6,988 bases of DNA, from positions 1 to 6,988 of the forward strand of contig CAMZED010000074.1 of NCBI GenBank assembly GCA_947305675.1. The letters run 5' to 3'. The DNA is from an uncultured Clostridia bacterium (GTDB lineage Bacteria; Bacillota; Clostridia; Oscillospirales; CAG-382). This document shows positions 5,759 to 6,988 of the stretch, one piece after another. A model generated the notes under the pieces. That model had not been told where the DNA came from and did no database searches. It saw only the letters and a list, made by a program, of their open reading frames with translations. The position numbers and the translations under genes were made by a program. Positions within the stretch are counted from its first letter, which is position 1. Every line of letters starts with the position of its first letter.

Positions 5759-6121
5759 ATGAAAAAAACCTATTATGAAGAAGCAAAAGAACGCTGGAGC
5801 GATACCGCGGCTTGGCGCGAGTTTGAAAATCGGTCCGATCCGTCAAAAGAGACCGGCGACGGGCTGATGAAACTGTTTGTCAGGCTCGGGGAGCTGAAGG
5901 ATCTTCCGCCCGAGAGCGGCGAGGCGCAGGCGGCGGTCGCCGGTATTCAGCGGTATATCACCGATCATTTCTACGAATGTTCGGATGAGATATTCGCCGG
6001 GCTTGGCGAGATGTATGCCGCTGACGAGCGGTTCAGAAAGAACATTGACAAAGCGGGAGGCGACGGCACGGCGAAATTCGCACGTGACGCGATACGCGCC
6101 CGCTTCTGCAAAACGGTATGA
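5759..6121 (+). CDS. Stand-alone TipAS-type antibiotic-recognition domain protein
   Basis: The 120-residue protein corresponds to the C-terminal TipAS domain of the MerR-family regulator TipAL, an all-helical domain that captures thiopeptide antibiotics in Streptomyces; related domains bind albicidin. Recognisable blocks are EEAKERWSDTAAWREFE (7-23), LGELKDLPPESGEAQ (43-57) and GLGEMYAADERFRKNIDKAGG (split 81-90 and 91-101). Residues before these are too few for a DNA-binding helix-turn-helix, so it should act as a binding or sequestering protein, not a regulator. Cysteines are at 74 and 117; whether either matches the thiostrepton-reactive cysteine of TipAS cannot be told by eye. The ATG at 5759 is preferred over an in-frame GTG at 5705 because GAGG (5748-5751) is 7 bases upstream and the GTG lies at the predicted transcription start. 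The stop overlaps the next gene by four bases. The ligand is unknown. Confidence 0.85.
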   Translation: MKKTYYEEAKERWSDTAAWREFENRSDPSKETGDGLMKLFVRLGELKDLPPESGEAQAAVAGIQRYITDHFYECSDEIFAGLGEMYAADERFRKNIDKAGGDGTAKFARDAIRARFCKTV

Positions 6122-6753
6122 ACAGGGCATTTGAAACGGTTCTGTTCGGTGATCCGGAGGCCGATACCGTTCTGATCCAGCCGGTGGACGGCCACGACCT
6201 TGCGGGAATAGAAAACGAGGTCTCGCTCATCGCCGCAAACTGCGGCAAAAGCTTTCATTTGATCGCCGTAAAGGTCGATAAATGGAATACCGATCTTTCG
6301 CCGTGGAAAGCGCCCGCCGTGTTCGGCAAAGAGGATTTCGGCGAAGGCGCCGGAGAAACGCTCGCGGAGATCAAAAAGCTCTGCGATGACGGGAGCAAAA
6401 AATATTATATCGGCGGGTATTCGCTCGCCGGGCTTTTTGCTCTGTGGACCGCGTATCAAACGGATATTTTCAAAGGCGTCGCCGCGGCGTCCCCGTCGGT
6501 GTGGTTCCCCGGCTTTGCGGACTTTATGAAGGAGAATGATATTTTGACCGGCGCGGTATATCTCAGTCTCGGCGACAAGGAAGAAAATGCGCGTAATCCC
6601 ATTATTGCGACGGTCGGCGACAGGATACGCGAGGCGTACGCACGGCTTTCAGAACAAAGCGTGAAATGCGTCCTCGAATGGAACGAAGGCAATCACTTCA
6701 AAGATTTCGACGTCCGCACGGCAAATGCGTTTTCGTGGGTCATAAAAGATTGA
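6118..6753 (+). CDS. Alpha/beta hydrolase (esterase-like), coupled to the TipAS gene
   Basis: The 211-residue protein has an alpha/beta-hydrolase layout. The nucleophile elbow is GYSLAG (100-105) with Ser102 after the strand KKYYIG. SLGDKEE (150-156) offers Asp153 as the likely acid, and GNHFKD (191-196) gives His193 as the likely base. The order Ser-Asp-His and the spacing fit a complete triad. There is no signal peptide, so it should be cytosolic. It is a small, lid-poor form resembling esterase-D-like or uncharacterised clostridial hydrolases; the substrate cannot be predicted. Its ATG at 6118 shares the sequence ATGA with the TipAS stop, so ribosomes finishing the TipAS frame can restart here; no strong independent ribosome binding site was seen. 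This coupling suggests the two proteins are needed together, for example one binding and the other cleaving a small molecule, which is inference. Confidence 0.85.
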   Translation: MNRAFETVLFGDPEADTVLIQPVDGHDLAGIENEVSLIAANCGKSFHLIAVKVDKWNTDLSPWKAPAVFGKEDFGEGAGETLAEIKKLCDDGSKKYYIGGYSLAGLFALWTAYQTDIFKGVAAASPSVWFPGFADFMKENDILTGAVYLSLGDKEENARNPIIATVGDRIREAYARLSEQSVKCVLEWNEGNHFKDFDVRTANAFSWVIKD

Positions 6754-6789
6754 AAAGAGATCGACAAATCGGGATTTAAGGAGATAAAG

Positions 6790-6988
6790 ATGGTAATAAT
6801 TATAACAGGAGCATCCCATGTCGGGAAAACGGTTCTGGCACAACGGATGCTTGAGAAATACAAATACCCTTATTTTTCAATTGACCATTTGAAAATGGGA
6901 CTTATTCGCAGCGGCATTACTGATCTCACCCCAGAAGACGATGATGAACTTACAGACTATCTTTGGCCAATCGTTCGAGAGATAATAA
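6790..6988 (+). CDS. P-loop kinase-like (adenylate-kinase-annotated) ATP-binding protein, partial
   Basis: The frame starts at ATG 6790 with AAGGAG at 6778-6783, 6 bases upstream, and stays open to the window edge (66 codons), so the C-terminus is missing. The N-terminus MVIIITGASHVGKTVLAQRM contains a Walker A motif GASHVGKT (7-14). It continues with YFSIDHLKMGLIRSG, where SID is a likely second-strand acidic position, then an acidic stretch PEDDDELTD. This resembles small clostridial proteins commonly annotated as adenylate kinases, but the adenylate kinase lid and NMP-binding regions are not in view; a nucleotide or small-molecule phosphotransferase is equally possible. It follows the hydrolase by 36 bases with no terminator, so it is probably in the same transcript. 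Base composition is about 40% GC by hand count (80 of 199), clearly lower than the genes before it. Confidence 0.8.
   Translation, partial: MVIIITGASHVGKTVLAQRMLEKYKYPYFSIDHLKMGLIRSGITDLTPEDDDELTDYLWPIVREII

Noticed and set aside
5971..6459. Minus-strand 162-codon frame opposite the TipAS and hydrolase genes
   Set aside because: It spans two genes with clear homology and coupled starts on the plus strand, and shows no family features itself.

Overview
The window most resembles a chromosomal segment of a Gram-positive, clostridial-type bacterium (Bacillota, class Clostridia; the order is not resolvable from this sequence). The grounds are: strong GGAGG-type ribosome binding sites, vegetative promoters with near-consensus -35/-10 boxes and extended -10 TGn elements, a fused FeoA-FeoB ferrous iron transporter followed by the short Cys-rich 'FeoB-associated' membrane protein, a TMEM164/YwaF-like membrane protein, and a TipAS-domain protein. 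No rRNA, tRNA, CRISPR array, insertion sequence or phage gene was seen.

Layout. Positions 1-743 (minus strand) hold a multi-pass membrane protein of the YwaF/TMEM164 type. It runs off the left edge, and its last 120 bases are abruptly GC-rich. A 281-base divergent gap carries one promoter for each direction. On the plus strand follow uridine kinase (udk, 1025-1645), a FeoA-FeoB fusion (1739-4072) and, 11 bases later, a 54-residue membrane-anchored Cys-rich protein (4084-4248). The last two form an iron-uptake unit. The 240-base convergent gap (4249-4488) holds a perfect 16-base palindrome, two overlapping and mutually exclusive hairpins, and a strong 19-bp stem with a T tract reading leftward. 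That terminator belongs to the minus-strand, ACT-less threonine dehydratase (4489-5457).

A second divergent gap (5458-5758) carries a near-perfect promoter for the dehydratase and an independent extended -10 promoter for a rightward group: a stand-alone TipAS drug-binding domain (5759-6121), an alpha/beta hydrolase whose start overlaps the TipAS stop as ATGA (6118-6753), and a P-loop kinase-like protein that runs off the right edge (6790-6988). The kinase-like segment is clearly AT-richer than its neighbours.

Function. The left half is housekeeping: pyrimidine salvage, ferrous iron import and threonine/serine deamination. The right-hand three-gene group is the most unusual part. A TipAS domain without its MerR regulator, translationally coupled to a hydrolase, fits a small-molecule binding/modifying (possibly resistance) module. 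That role is inference only.
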